In this document: in pieces, positions 1-7,611 of the stretch
Numbering within the stretch: position 1 is the first letter of the stretch
How the letters are laid out: each line of letters begins with the position of its first letter
Position numbers and translations under genes: made by a program
Notes under the pieces: model-generated
What the model was told of the DNA's origin: nothing
The model's database searches: none
The model's input: only the letters and a program-made list of their open reading frames with translations
From: an uncultured Bacteroidia bacterium
Lineage (GTDB): Bacteria; Bacteroidota; Bacteroidia; Bacteroidales; UBA932
Assembly: GCA_902797895.1 (NCBI GenBank)
Contig: CADBUS010000126.1
Coordinates: 1-15,440 of the forward strand
Direction: 5' to 3'
DNA length: 15,440 nt

Positions 1-1068
1 GAGTTTTTTATTGATGGCAGCAGAGGAGAATGGAACAGCAGCGGCAGCGCAAAATCTATGGGCGAGTATATTGGAGAGGTTACAGAAATTATTGACAGCA
101 AGAGCGTTGGCCGCAAAGGCAATGATGGCTGTGTGGAGTTCAGATACCGCTCAGACAAAACTATTGCCAATGGCGACGGCCTCTGCTTTATAAGCGGCAA
201 CAAGATGGTGGCAGGAGAGAGAGTTAGCAGTTGCAATGGTAATCTTGTGAGGCTCAACACAAAAGAGTGTCACTTTAAGGTTGGCTCAAAAATCTACCGC
301 AATTTTAGCGCAACCTTTGAGAAAGAGCTTAAAAGAGTTAAGCCGAGAGAGATTGATATTCAGGTGAGTGTTAAAGCCGCAGCCGATGCTATTGCAATAG
401 AGGCAGATTTAACTCCGCTGAAAAGTGGCGGCCTCTTTGCCAAAACCGCCACAGCAAAATTCTCCTATTCTATTGGAAACGAAGGGAGGGCCAACAATGC
501 AGAAAAAGCTATTCAACTTATATCCAACCAGATAAGCAAAAGAGCTCTCCATTTTAATTTCTCCGTAACAGAGGTTTGCTCAAAGGGTTATTTCTACAAA
601 ACAGCAGAGCTTAACAGTGTGCGCCAGAGATTGGCAATAGATTTGCAAAAGGCCGTTGCAGAGGAGATTGAGGCTCTACGGCAGAGAGCAGGGCAAATAG
701 CAAAAAAGGCAAGAGAGGAGGCTTCCGTTCAAAAACTTTGCACAGGAGAGGGAAGCTACCTTCTCAACAGCTCAAACCATCTCTCCGAACAGCTCTACAA
801 AGAGCTTGGCTACAGCAAAATAGAGCCGGCATACGAACTCTCAAAACCCCGCACAGCAGAACTGATGCGGAGCAAATACTGCATAAAATATCAGCTCGGC
901 CTCTGCCCCAAAAGAGCTACCGAGCAGGCAAAGCAGACTTCCGGCAGCCTCACTATCAAGGAGGCAGCAAAAGAGGCAAAAAGACTCTTTCTTATCAACG
1001 GCAAAAACACCCTTGAATTACTCTTTGATTGCCAAAAGTGCCAAATGGTGGTAAAAAGTGTTAAGTGA
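1..1068 (+). CDS. U32 family peptidase-like protein with DUF3656, C-terminal part (5' truncated)
   Basis: The frame is open from base 1, so this is the C-terminal 355 residues of a larger protein; the catalytic U32 barrel lies outside the window. The visible part begins at the typical join SMGEYIGEV, continues through ANGDGLCF and KVGSKIYRN, and ends with the paired-cysteine tail CIKYQLGLCPK and FDCQKCQ (Cys at about 294, 302, 344 and 347 of the fragment). This layout matches DUF3656-containing U32 proteins, whose E. coli member RlhA (YdcP) helps make 5-hydroxycytidine in 23S rRNA. The cysteines are probably iron-sulfur or metal ligands, by analogy with the family. An Ala/Glu-rich, coiled-coil-like helix lies around residues 205-245. 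Family assignment is firm; the RNA-hydroxylation role is inferred. An ATG at 58 is internal, not the start. Confidence 0.85.
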   Translation, partial: EFFIDGSRGEWNSSGSAKSMGEYIGEVTEIIDSKSVGRKGNDGCVEFRYRSDKTIANGDGLCFISGNKMVAGERVSSCNGNLVRLNTKECHFKVGSKIYRNFSATFEKELKRVKPREIDIQVSVKAAADAIAIEADLTPLKSGGLFAKTATAKFSYSIGNEGRANNAEKAIQLISNQISKRALHFNFSVTEVCSKGYFYKTAELNSVRQRLAIDLQKAVAEEIEALRQRAGQIAKKAREEASVQKLCTGEGSYLLNSSNHLSEQLYKELGYSKIEPAYELSKPRTAELMRSKYCIKYQLGLCPKRATEQAKQTSGSLTIKEAAKEAKRLFLINGKNTLELLFDCQKCQMVVKSVK

Positions 1069-1086
1069 TATTTCAAAACAGATTAG

Positions 1087-1094
1087 TAAATTTG
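1087..1094 (+). promoter_or_regulatory. Bacteroidetes-type -7 box upstream of holB
   Basis: TAAATTTG matches the TAnnTTTG -7 consensus of the Bacteroidetes primary sigma factor. It lies in the 49-nt gap after the U32 stop, and transcription would start about 17 nt before the holB ATG. No clear TTG -33 element is seen at the usual distance. Confidence 0.5.
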
Positions 1095-1117
1095 TAGGTT
1101 AGTTTTATTGTTTAGAT

Positions 1118-2317
1118 ATGGTTTTCTCTGAGATAATAGGGCAGAAGGAGCTTGTAAAGAGCTTAAAGGAGCTGGTTGATAATAACCGTGTTCCGCACGC
1201 TCTTTTGTTCTCAGAAGAGCCTGGTTACGGGGCGCTTAGCCTTGTTTTGGCCCTTACCCAATATCTCTTTTGCAAAACCCGCAGGGCCCTTGCAAGCGGA
1301 GACGATACTTGGGTTATAAAGGGGCTTTTTGGCGATGAGCCTACCTCGTTGCCAAAGGGAGACGGCTGCCAGGTCTGCTCATCCTGCATAAAAATAAGAA
1401 ATCTCACTCACCCCGATTTTCACTTTCTATTTCCCATAAATACCACCCAACTTGTAGAGAAGGGAAAGAAAGTGGCAATAGATCAATACTATGAGATTTT
1501 CCGCTCTCTTGTAAACAGCAATGTTTACTTTAAGGAGCAGGAGCTTTATAATGCTATGGAGCTGGAAAACAAGATGGGGTTGATTGGTGTAAATGAGGCC
1601 GCTTGGCTTATAAACAAGCTCAGCTTTACTCCATACGAGGGGGGCAACAAGGTGGTGCTTGTTATGTTTCCGGAGAGAATGAATGCAGAGGCGGCAAACA
1701 AACTGCTAAAAAGCATAGAGGAGCCAACCTCCAACACCTACTTCTTTATGGTTACCCACAATCAGAACGCCATACTGAAGACTATTCGCTCGCGCTGCAG
1801 ATTGATAGAAGTTCCGCCTATTGAGAAAGAGGAGCTCCAAAATGCCATTATCCAAAAATATAAGATAGAGCCTCAAGAGGCTTTGGAGTGGGCTCGCTGC
1901 TCACAGGGGAGTATGGGCAAAGCTATTGAACTTATAGACCAGAGTGAGGAAGAAAAGGCAAATTTTGAGGAGTTTACTCAGCTCTTTAAGATAGCAGCAC
2001 AGGGAGATTTGGTACAGATGATTGCCCTCTCGCAAGAGCTTGCCAAGCTAAGCAAGGAGAGGCAAAAGCAGTTCTGCAAAAACAGCCTCAAACTACTAAG
2101 GCAACTCTATCTGTATAAGTTGGGCAGCGGAGATTTGGCCTACTCCAACCCTGGCCAGGTGGAGGAGATAGAGCAGATTTCCAAAGGTTTGCCTATAGAT
2201 TTTTTTGAAAAGGGCTACTCAATTTTTAACAAAACAATAGAGCACATACAGCAGAATGTAAATGCCAAAATGAACTTCTGCAATATGTGTAATTCACTAT
2301 ATATAAACTTAGTATAA
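1118..2317 (+). CDS. holB: DNA polymerase III subunit delta-prime (clamp loader)
   Basis: A 399-residue clamp-loader ATPase-fold protein. The N terminus has the family signature IIGQKELVKSL and RVPHALLF. The P-loop is degenerate (SEEPGYGALSL, no Lys), as expected for delta-prime, which does not hydrolyse ATP. The zinc module is Cys52 plus the triad Cys84-x2-Cys87-x2-Cys90, followed by HPDFHFLFP. LLKSIEEP at 196-203 and the SRC motif in RSRCR at 224-228 supply the arginine-finger region acting on a neighbouring subunit. About 31 residues separate Cys52 from Cys84, far more than the 8-9 seen in E. coli; see findings. Role: part of the complex that loads the beta sliding clamp, in the cytoplasm. 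It is first in a compact operon, and its stop TAA overlaps the ricT ATG by one base (TAATG). Confidence 0.93.
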   Translation: MVFSEIIGQKELVKSLKELVDNNRVPHALLFSEEPGYGALSLVLALTQYLFCKTRRALASGDDTWVIKGLFGDEPTSLPKGDGCQVCSSCIKIRNLTHPDFHFLFPINTTQLVEKGKKVAIDQYYEIFRSLVNSNVYFKEQELYNAMELENKMGLIGVNEAAWLINKLSFTPYEGGNKVVLVMFPERMNAEAANKLLKSIEEPTSNTYFFMVTHNQNAILKTIRSRCRLIEVPPIEKEELQNAIIQKYKIEPQEALEWARCSQGSMGKAIELIDQSEEEKANFEEFTQLFKIAAQGDLVQMIALSQELAKLSKERQKQFCKNSLKLLRQLYLYKLGSGDLAYSNPGQVEEIEQISKGLPIDFFEKGYSIFNKTIEHIQQNVNAKMNFCNMCNSLYINLV

Positions 2318-3492
2318 TGGAAGCAAAAGATATCAGATACGATTGCCAGAGGGGCTGCCAGGTAAGCTGCTCACAAGAGGGAGAGATAGATTGCAGGTAT
2401 AATACCAGATGCTGCAAAAGGGGAGTTTTTGATTGGCTTAAAGGGCTCACAGATCAAGAGATGGAGAATCTTTTTGAGGTAAGATTCAAAAATACTCGTA
2501 AGGGGGTGTATATCAACGATTCGCAGCAGGCTCTCCACGTTGGAGATATTGTTGTTACAGAGGCCCAGAATGGTTACGATGTTGGGATTGTTACTCTATC
2601 GGGAGCGGTGGTTGCCCATCAGCTCAAACGCAACAACATAGATTTCAGAGCCTTTGAGTTCAAGAAAATCTATCGCAAGGCAAAACCTGCCGATATTCAG
2701 AAATGGCAGGAGGCCATAGCAAGAGAGCATCAAACAATGATTCGCTCCAGAGTTATAGCAGCCAACCTTGGGCTTGAAATGAAGATTGGAGATGTTGAGT
2801 TTCAGGGAGATGGCACAAAGGCTATCTTCTACTACATTGCAGATGGCAGAGTTGATTTCCGCCAGCTTATCAAGGACTTTGCGGAGGAGTTCCGTATTAG
2901 GGTGGAAATGAAGCAGATAGGAGCAAGGCAGGAGGCCGGCCTTATTGGCGGAGTGGGAGTTTGCGGACAGGCATTGTGCTGCTCGCGCTATATGAACAAC
3001 TTCCAATCTATAAGCACATCGGCAGCCAGATGCCAAGACCTTTCGCTTAATCCTCAGAAACTTGCAGGGCAGTGCGGCAAGCTCAAATGCTGCATAAACT
3101 ATGAGGCTGCAGTATATTTAGATGCCAAAGAGAAGATGCCGCGCCTTAGCGAGCCTCTCCATTTGGAAGATGGTGATATTAAGCCCATTAAACAAGATGC
3201 CTTAAAGGGGATTATGTGGTTCAGCTACATAGACAGAAACTCCAACGATGCCTATCCGCTTGCTGTTGACAAGGTTTTGGAAATTATGCAACAAAACCGA
3301 GAGGGCAAGCTCGGAGCTTCGCTATCCGATTCTCCTAAGGAGAAGATTATTGACTTTAAGAGCGCGGCAGGAGAGGACAGCATCACAAGGTTTGATGATA
3401 TGCGCAAAAAGAAGAAGGGGAAGCAGATGCGCCCAAGACAACCCAAGAGAGATAGGCCACAAAGGGAGAGGGATAAAAGCGAGCAGCAATAG
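2317..3492 (+). CDS. ricT: PSP1-domain protein, RicT (YaaT) homologue
   Basis: A 391-residue PSP1-family protein. It has a Cys-rich N terminus (Cys10, 14, 18, 26, 32, 33), then the PSP1 core, which ends in the characteristic block VGVCGQALCCSRY (Cys216, 221, 222) and GQCGKLKCCINYE (Cys253, 258, 259). A strongly basic, disordered tail follows from about residue 362. In Bacillus subtilis, RicT joins RicA and RicF in an iron-sulfur complex that assists RNase Y in mRNA maturation; the cysteines here fit cluster binding. Bacteroidota generally have RicT-like proteins, and partner proteins and target are not evident in this window, so the RNA-processing role is inferred. Translation is probably coupled to holB (TAATG overlap) and to trmB (zero spacing). 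The basic tail would suit nucleic-acid contact, also an inference. Confidence 0.88.
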   Translation: MEAKDIRYDCQRGCQVSCSQEGEIDCRYNTRCCKRGVFDWLKGLTDQEMENLFEVRFKNTRKGVYINDSQQALHVGDIVVTEAQNGYDVGIVTLSGAVVAHQLKRNNIDFRAFEFKKIYRKAKPADIQKWQEAIAREHQTMIRSRVIAANLGLEMKIGDVEFQGDGTKAIFYYIADGRVDFRQLIKDFAEEFRIRVEMKQIGARQEAGLIGGVGVCGQALCCSRYMNNFQSISTSAARCQDLSLNPQKLAGQCGKLKCCINYEAAVYLDAKEKMPRLSEPLHLEDGDIKPIKQDALKGIMWFSYIDRNSNDAYPLAVDKVLEIMQQNREGKLGASLSDSPKEKIIDFKSAAGEDSITRFDDMRKKKKGKQMRPRQPKRDRPQRERDKSEQQ

Positions 3493-4275
3493 ATGAGCAG
3501 CATTGGCAAATTAGAGAAGTTCCGCCAGAACAGCACTTTCAAATGCCTTTTGCAGCCCAAGATGGAGGAGCTGTTCCAAAAGGATTACCACCTTAAAGGG
3601 AGGTGGCATAAGGAGTTGTTTGGCAACAGCAACCCAATAACTCTTGAACTTGGTTGCGGCAAGGGAGAATATACCACAGCTCTTGCCAAGTTGCATCCCG
3701 ACAGAAATTTCATAGGCATAGATATAAAGGGTGCCAGGCTCTGGAAAGGTGCCAAGATGGTTGAGGAGGAGGGTATTGCAAATGTGCGCTTTATAAGAAC
3801 GAGCATAGATTTTATAGAGAGCCTTTTTGCCTGCGGCGAGATAGAGCAGATTTGGATAACCTTTGCAGATCCACAGTTGCGCTCTCCACGCAAAAGGCTC
3901 ACAGGCAGTATGTTTCTGAATCGCTACAAGAAGTTTCTGAACCATAGCGGAGTTATACACCTAAAGACAGACAGCCGCTTTCTGCACCAATATACATACG
4001 CATTGGCACAAGCCAACAATCTTGATATAATTTGCAGAAGCACAGATATTTACAATAGCACCTCCAAAGAGGATTTGCCACAAGAGCTAACCGCTGTGCA
4101 GACCTTTTACGAACGCTATTTCTTAAAGATGGGGCTTCCAATAACCTATCTCTCATTCAAGCTCACAGACAAAGAGGGCAATGCCCCCGCCACAGAATTT
4201 ATTGAACCTGAATGGGATAAAGATTTTTGGCTGCAAGAGGAACAAGAAGGCCGCACCAGCGGCCACATCAGATAA
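3493..4275 (+). CDS. trmB: tRNA (guanine-N7)-methyltransferase
   Basis: A class I SAM-dependent methyltransferase of 260 residues, slightly longer than E. coli TrmB (239). It should methylate G46 in the variable loop of tRNAs, in the cytoplasm. Motif I is ELGCGKGEY (52-60), followed by the acidic end of beta 2 at FIGIDIKG (73-80). The TrmB signature normally written PDPWPKKRH appears here as FADPQLRSPRKRL (124-136), a variant I associate with Bacteroidota. HLKTD (156-160) and the C-terminal TYLSFKLTD also fit. The ATG follows the ricT stop TAG with no spacer, so translation is almost certainly coupled and no independent promoter is visible. The last 12 codons contain a perfect GC-rich inverted repeat that may serve the convergent gene. 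Confidence 0.93.
   Translation: MSSIGKLEKFRQNSTFKCLLQPKMEELFQKDYHLKGRWHKELFGNSNPITLELGCGKGEYTTALAKLHPDRNFIGIDIKGARLWKGAKMVEEEGIANVRFIRTSIDFIESLFACGEIEQIWITFADPQLRSPRKRLTGSMFLNRYKKFLNHSGVIHLKTDSRFLHQYTYALAQANNLDIICRSTDIYNSTSKEDLPQELTAVQTFYERYFLKMGLPITYLSFKLTDKEGNAPATEFIEPEWDKDFWLQEEQEGRTSGHIR
4249..4264 (-). terminator. Possible terminator hairpin inside the trmB 3' end
   Basis: GGCCGC-ACCA-GCGGCC is a perfect 6-bp GC stem with a tetraloop. On the minus strand it lies just past the stop of the polyprenyl synthase gene and is followed by a moderately T-rich stretch (TTCTTGTTCC). It is within trmB coding sequence, so the fold could also be a by-product of codon choice. Only 17 nt separate the two convergent stops, leaving no room for a separate terminator. 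Confidence 0.35.
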
Positions 4276-4292
4276 GGCCTCCACACGCCTGT

Positions 4293-5303
4293 TTATACAT
4301 TGCGCTTGCCAACATACTCGGCAAACCCAACAAGATAGTTTTTAGCATCTGACGAAGGAAGAGGAGCAAGAGCCTCAGCTGCTTCAATGCAGTATTTTTC
4401 AAGCCTTTGCTGGGCATACTCTATCCCCTTGTTGGAGAGAACAAACTCAAATATCTCCGCTATCACTCTCTCTGTTTTGCCACCTCCTGCACTATCCGCC
4501 CCATTGGGAAGCTCCTCTATCTCTCTTATCTTCTCTCTTATACTCTCCTCATCTTTAGGAGAATTAGCCATTGCCCCCAAAAGAGGAAGGGTTATTTTTC
4601 TCTCTTTAAGATCGCTCCCAAAGTCCTTGCCCGTATTCATATTTGAGGAGTAGTCCAATATATCATCTCTTATCTGAAAGGCCATTCCGAGCTTTATGGA
4701 GTAATCTGCAGCGGCCTTGCAAAAGAGCTCTTCCGCTCCAACCGAATAGGCACCAGAGAGCATTGCGGCCTTAAACAAAACCGCTGTCTTACAATAGATT
4801 ATTCTGTTATAATCCTCCTCCGTAGTATTTGCGGAATATGCCTTATCCATCTGCAAAAGCTCCCCTTGGCTTATATCCAATATGGTTTTTGTGAAGAGGG
4901 AGAGTGTTGGTTTTTCGCAGTTTTCTATGATAAGCCCAAGGGCGCGGCTCAGCCAAAAATCGCCGGTAAGAACCGCAGCCGCAGGAGAGAACTTCGCCCC
5001 CACGGTAGGAGAAAATCTGCGCATAGTTGCATTGTCTGCAACATCGTCGTGCATAAGTGTTGCGGTGTGTAGCATTTCGGTAGCGGCTGCACAACAATAA
5101 CTTATGTTGTTTAGCGTACCGCAAGCCATACCCATAAACAACGAGAGGATAGGACGTAACTCCTTCCCCTCGTTGGATAGCACATAGCGGTTGATTCTGT
5201 TTAGGTAGGGCTCTTCAGACTCTATCGCCTTACAAAGAGCATCGCGATAGTTTTTATATGCACTACCGAGAATCTTTTTTGCTACTCCCGCATCTAAATT
5301 CAT
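4293..5303 (-). CDS. Polyprenyl (trans-prenyl) diphosphate synthase
   Basis: A 336-residue all-helical prenyltransferase of the IspA/IspB superfamily. GKELRP (46-51) leads into the first Asp-rich motif DDVAD at 86-90; the second, DDILD, is at 213-217. Both carry the aspartates that bind Mg-diphosphate, so the enzyme should be active. GKDFGSDLKERKITLPLL follows at about 225-242. It would condense isopentenyl diphosphate with an allylic diphosphate to give a C30-C45 chain for menaquinone or for undecaprenyl-like carriers; the length before the first motif suggests a long-chain enzyme, but product length cannot be read safely. A low-complexity SAGGGK stretch sits near residue 270. It is the last gene of a minus-strand run, 2 nt after the outer-membrane protein stop (TGA TT ATG), so the two are translationally linked. 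Confidence 0.92.
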   Translation of the reverse strand: MNLDAGVAKKILGSAYKNYRDALCKAIESEEPYLNRINRYVLSNEGKELRPILSLFMGMACGTLNNISYCCAAATEMLHTATLMHDDVADNATMRRFSPTVGAKFSPAAAVLTGDFWLSRALGLIIENCEKPTLSLFTKTILDISQGELLQMDKAYSANTTEEDYNRIIYCKTAVLFKAAMLSGAYSVGAEELFCKAAADYSIKLGMAFQIRDDILDYSSNMNTGKDFGSDLKERKITLPLLGAMANSPKDEESIREKIREIEELPNGADSAGGGKTERVIAEIFEFVLSNKGIEYAQQRLEKYCIEAAEALAPLPSSDAKNYLVGFAEYVGKRNV

Positions 5304-5305
5304 AA

Positions 5306-5917
5306 TCAGAAGAATAGAGCCAAAGAGAACTCAAATCCTTTAGCCTTTGATGCCTGCCACTCTTTGTATGAGAGCTTGGATGTAGCCTCTTTTCCATCAC
5401 CAATCTTGGAGATATCCCAGTTGTAGCGAATATTGAACTGGAGTTTCCAAACATCCACACCGGCACCTAAACCGATTCCGCCGGAGAGTCTGTTTATATC
5501 ATTCCACTTAACATCCGCACTCTTGCCAAGAGCATAGTTGAGATATGGCACAACTTGCACAAATGGCCTTGCTACCACTAAATTAACTCCATATTGCAAA
5601 CTAACAGGCAGTTGCAGATAGCTAAGCGAATACTTTCCACCTTCCGCTCCTATAGGAGTTTTGTCACATACCTCCAGATTTGCACTCCTTGAAACATATA
5701 GCAACTCAGGTTGAATAGCAGCATTCCAAAGTTTCAGCTTATATGCAACACCGGCCTGGAAACCCACATTGTTCTTTACATTAAAACTCTTTACCTCGGA
5801 GAAGTTGGATAAGTAAACACCACCCTTAACTCCAAACTGCGCATTGGCACTCTTTGGGGCAAAAATAAACAGCGTAGCAACGGCCACAGCCACGCACCCC
5901 TTCAAAAAAAGTTTCAT
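5306..5917 (-). CDS. Small outer-membrane beta-barrel protein (PorT/OmpW-like)
   Basis: From the ATG at 5917 this encodes 203 residues. A signal peptide is visible: basic start MKLFLKG, hydrophobic core, then the cleavage motif SANA before QFGVKGGVYLSNFS. The mature part shows alternating amphipathic strands rich in Gly, Tyr and Asn, with phrases common in Bacteroidota outer-membrane beta-barrel proteins (GVKGGVYLSNF, LPVSLQYG, GGIGLGAGVDVW, FNIRYNW). It ends FSLALFF, with the C-terminal Phe that recruits the BAM machinery. Function is unknown; it may be structural or a small pore. An upstream in-frame ATG at 5941 would add eight residues, but the -7 box at 5947-5954 puts the RNA start near that codon, so 5917 is preferred. 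It abuts the prenyl synthase gene; the reason for the pairing is unclear. Confidence 0.85.
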   Translation of the reverse strand: MKLFLKGCVAVAVATLFIFAPKSANAQFGVKGGVYLSNFSEVKSFNVKNNVGFQAGVAYKLKLWNAAIQPELLYVSRSANLEVCDKTPIGAEGGKYSLSYLQLPVSLQYGVNLVVARPFVQVVPYLNYALGKSADVKWNDINRLSGGIGLGAGVDVWKLQFNIRYNWDISKIGDGKEATSKLSYKEWQASKAKGFEFSLALFF

Positions 5918-5946
5918 AGTCTTTGTTTTATAGTTTAACATTTATT

Positions 5947-5954
5947 CAAAAATA
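5947..5954 (-). promoter_or_regulatory. Bacteroidetes-type -7 box for the outer-membrane protein gene
   Basis: On the minus strand TATTTTTG matches TAnnTTTG exactly, in the 17-nt gap after the thioredoxin stop. The predicted RNA start is around 5939, about 20 nt before the ATG at 5917. This suggests the outer-membrane protein and prenyl synthase genes have their own promoter in addition to any read-through from trxA. Confidence 0.45.
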
Positions 5955-5958
5955 GAAA

Positions 5959-6276
5959 TTAGAGCAGAGCCTTCAGCTTCTCCTCAATTGCAGCCTTTGA
6001 GTTGGCTCCAACCATCTTATCCTTAATCTCTCCATCCTTAAAGAAAAGAAGAGTTGGGATATTTCTAATTCCATAGTTTACAGGAACTTGGCTTGCCTCA
6101 TCAACATTACATTTTGCAACAACAGCCTTGCCCTCATACTCCTTGGCAAGCTGCTCAACATACGGAGCCACCATACGGCAAGGGCCGCACCAGGTTGCCC
6201 AAAAGTCCACCAAAACAGGGAGTTTGCTCTTTAGAACAACCTCCTCAAAGTTTGAATCAACAACATTTATCTCCAT
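5959..6276 (-). CDS. trxA: Thioredoxin
   Basis: A 105-residue single-domain thioredoxin of the normal family length, with no signal peptide, so cytoplasmic. The active site is WCGPC (Cys30 and Cys33) in FWATWCGPCRMVAP; the buried Asp of the fold is in VDFWA (Asp24); the cis-proline is Pro74 in RNIPTLLFF; the C-terminal KDGEIKDKMVGA gives the last strand and helix. It reduces protein disulfides and should be recycled by thioredoxin reductase, which is not in the window. It is divergent from kbl across a 139-nt AT-rich gap. The downstream outer-membrane protein gene follows after only 17 nt before its first possible ATG. Confidence 0.97.
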   Translation of the reverse strand: MEINVVDSNFEEVVLKSKLPVLVDFWATWCGPCRMVAPYVEQLAKEYEGKAVVAKCNVDEASQVPVNYGIRNIPTLLFFKDGEIKDKMVGANSKAAIEEKLKALL

Positions 6277-6305
6277 AACAAAAAAGTTTTGTGTTATTTA
6301 TTCTG

Positions 6306-6336
6306 CTAAAATAATATTTTTTCTCCAATTAGCCAA
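6306..6336 (-). promoter_or_regulatory. Weak candidate promoter for trxA
   Basis: On the minus strand a TTG (complement of 6334-6336) is followed after 20 nt by TATTTTAG (complement of 6306-6313), one base off the TAnnTTTG consensus. The predicted start would be about 20 nt before the trxA ATG. The spacing suits the Bacteroidetes -33/-7 layout, but the match is imperfect in an AT-rich stretch. Confidence 0.3.
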
Positions 6337-6363
6337 CTTCATCCATCTGAGCCCATTTTTAAC

Positions 6364-6371
6364 TATCTTTG
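6364..6371 (+). promoter_or_regulatory. Bacteroidetes-type -7 box for kbl
   Basis: TATCTTTG matches TAnnTTTG, placing the RNA start around 6379 and a leader of roughly 35-40 nt before the kbl ATG. No convincing -33 TTG is seen 19-21 nt upstream. Confidence 0.45.
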
Positions 6372-6415
6372 TGGTTATGTAGCGGATTATTCAAAAATTA
6401 AATATCTAAAGAGCT

Positions 6416-7606
6416 ATGTATAAAGATTTTCAATCTTATCTAAAAAATGAGTTGGGCGCAATAAAGAAAGCCGGACTCTACAAAGAGGAGCGAGTTATAA
6501 CATCGCCTCAAAGAGCAGATATAACCGTTAAGGGCGGAAAACAAGTTCTCAACTTCTGCGCCAACAACTATCTTGGCCTCTCCGATAACCCTCGTCTTAT
6601 AAAGGCAGCTAAAAAAGCCTTGGATACAAGAGGTTACGGAATGTCTTCGGTACGCTTTATCTGCGGAACAGGCGATTTGCAGAAAGAGTTGGAGCAAAAA
6701 ATATCTGAGTTTTTCGGCACAGAGGATACTATTCTCTACACCTCTTGCTTTGATGCCAACGGCGGAGTTTTTGAGCCGCTGTTTAACGAGCAGGATGCCA
6801 TTATATCAGACTCGCTAAACCACGCTTCTATTATAGATGGCGTAAGGCTCTGTAAAGCTGTGCGTTACAGATATGCTAATGCCGATATGAAGGAGTTGGA
6901 GAAGTGTCTGAAAGAGGCTCAGAAGCAGCGTTACAGAATAATTGTAACAGATGGTGTGTTCTCTATGGACGGCAACGTTGCTCCTGTAGATCAGATTTAC
7001 AAACTCGCCCAAAAATACAACGCAATGGTAATGGTAGATGAATCTCACTCTGCCGGAGTTGTAGGAAAGACCGGGCGTGGTACTACAGAGCTTTACAAGC
7101 TCAAGGGTAAGATTGAAATACTCACAGGAACGCTCGGCAAATCGTTTGGCGGTGCTGTAGGTGGCTTTACCACAGGTAAAAAGGAGATTATTGCAATGCT
7201 CAGGCAGAGGTCAAGACCATATCTGTTCTCTAACTCCATACCTCCAATGGTTGCAGCTGCCGGAATTGAGATGTTCAATATGATGAGCAAGACAAACAAG
7301 CTGCAAGACAAACTGCACGAGAACACAGCATACTTTATAGATAAGATGAAAAAGGCCGGCTTTGATATCAAGCCTACCCAGAGTGCGATATGTGCAGTAA
7401 TGCTCTACGATGCAAAACTCTCTCAACAGATGGCCGCAAAGCTGTTAGATGAGGGAATATATGTTGTAGGATTCTACTATCCGGTTGTGCCTAAAGACCT
7501 TGCAAGAATAAGAGTACAGGTTTCTGCCGGCCACACCAAAAAACAGCTCGACAAAGCCGTTGCCGCTTTCACAAAAATAGGCAAAGAGCTCAAAGTGCTG
7601 AAGTAA
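6416..7606 (+). CDS. kbl: Glycine C-acetyltransferase (2-amino-3-ketobutyrate CoA ligase)
   Basis: A 396-residue PLP enzyme of the alpha-oxoamine synthase family, almost the same length as E. coli Kbl (398). Near-identical blocks include FCANNYLGL (48-56), GMSSVRFICGT (75-85), SCFDANGG (110-117), NHASIIDGVRLCKA (135-148), TDGVFSMDG (178-186), VDESHSAG (207-214), the PLP lysine Lys242 in TGTLGKSFGG, and RQRSRPYLFSNS near 265. It cleaves 2-amino-3-ketobutyrate with CoA to glycine and acetyl-CoA, the second step of threonine breakdown. These blocks distinguish it from serine palmitoyltransferase and BioF of the same family. Threonine dehydrogenase, its usual partner, is not adjacent. The gene is monocistronic, flanked by its own -7 box and a repeat-rich convergent gap. 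Confidence 0.96.
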   Translation: MYKDFQSYLKNELGAIKKAGLYKEERVITSPQRADITVKGGKQVLNFCANNYLGLSDNPRLIKAAKKALDTRGYGMSSVRFICGTGDLQKELEQKISEFFGTEDTILYTSCFDANGGVFEPLFNEQDAIISDSLNHASIIDGVRLCKAVRYRYANADMKELEKCLKEAQKQRYRIIVTDGVFSMDGNVAPVDQIYKLAQKYNAMVMVDESHSAGVVGKTGRGTTELYKLKGKIEILTGTLGKSFGGAVGGFTTGKKEIIAMLRQRSRPYLFSNSIPPMVAAAGIEMFNMMSKTNKLQDKLHENTAYFIDKMKKAGFDIKPTQSAICAVMLYDAKLSQQMAAKLLDEGIYVVGFYYPVVPKDLARIRVQVSAGHTKKQLDKAVAAFTKIGKELKVLK

Positions 7607-7611
7607 TAACA

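Noticed and set aside
2596..3036. 146-codon open frame antisense to ricT
   Set aside because: It is the shadow of a strongly supported conserved gene; its translation has no family features.
3511..3960. 149-codon open frame antisense to trmB
   Set aside because: The opposite strand carries trmB with all its motifs; this frame shows only compositional Leu/Ala richness.
5546..5559. TGGCAC..TTGCA resembling a sigma-54 -24/-12 promoter
   Set aside because: The two halves are separated by 3 nt rather than 5, and the site lies inside a coding region, pointing away from any nearby gene start.
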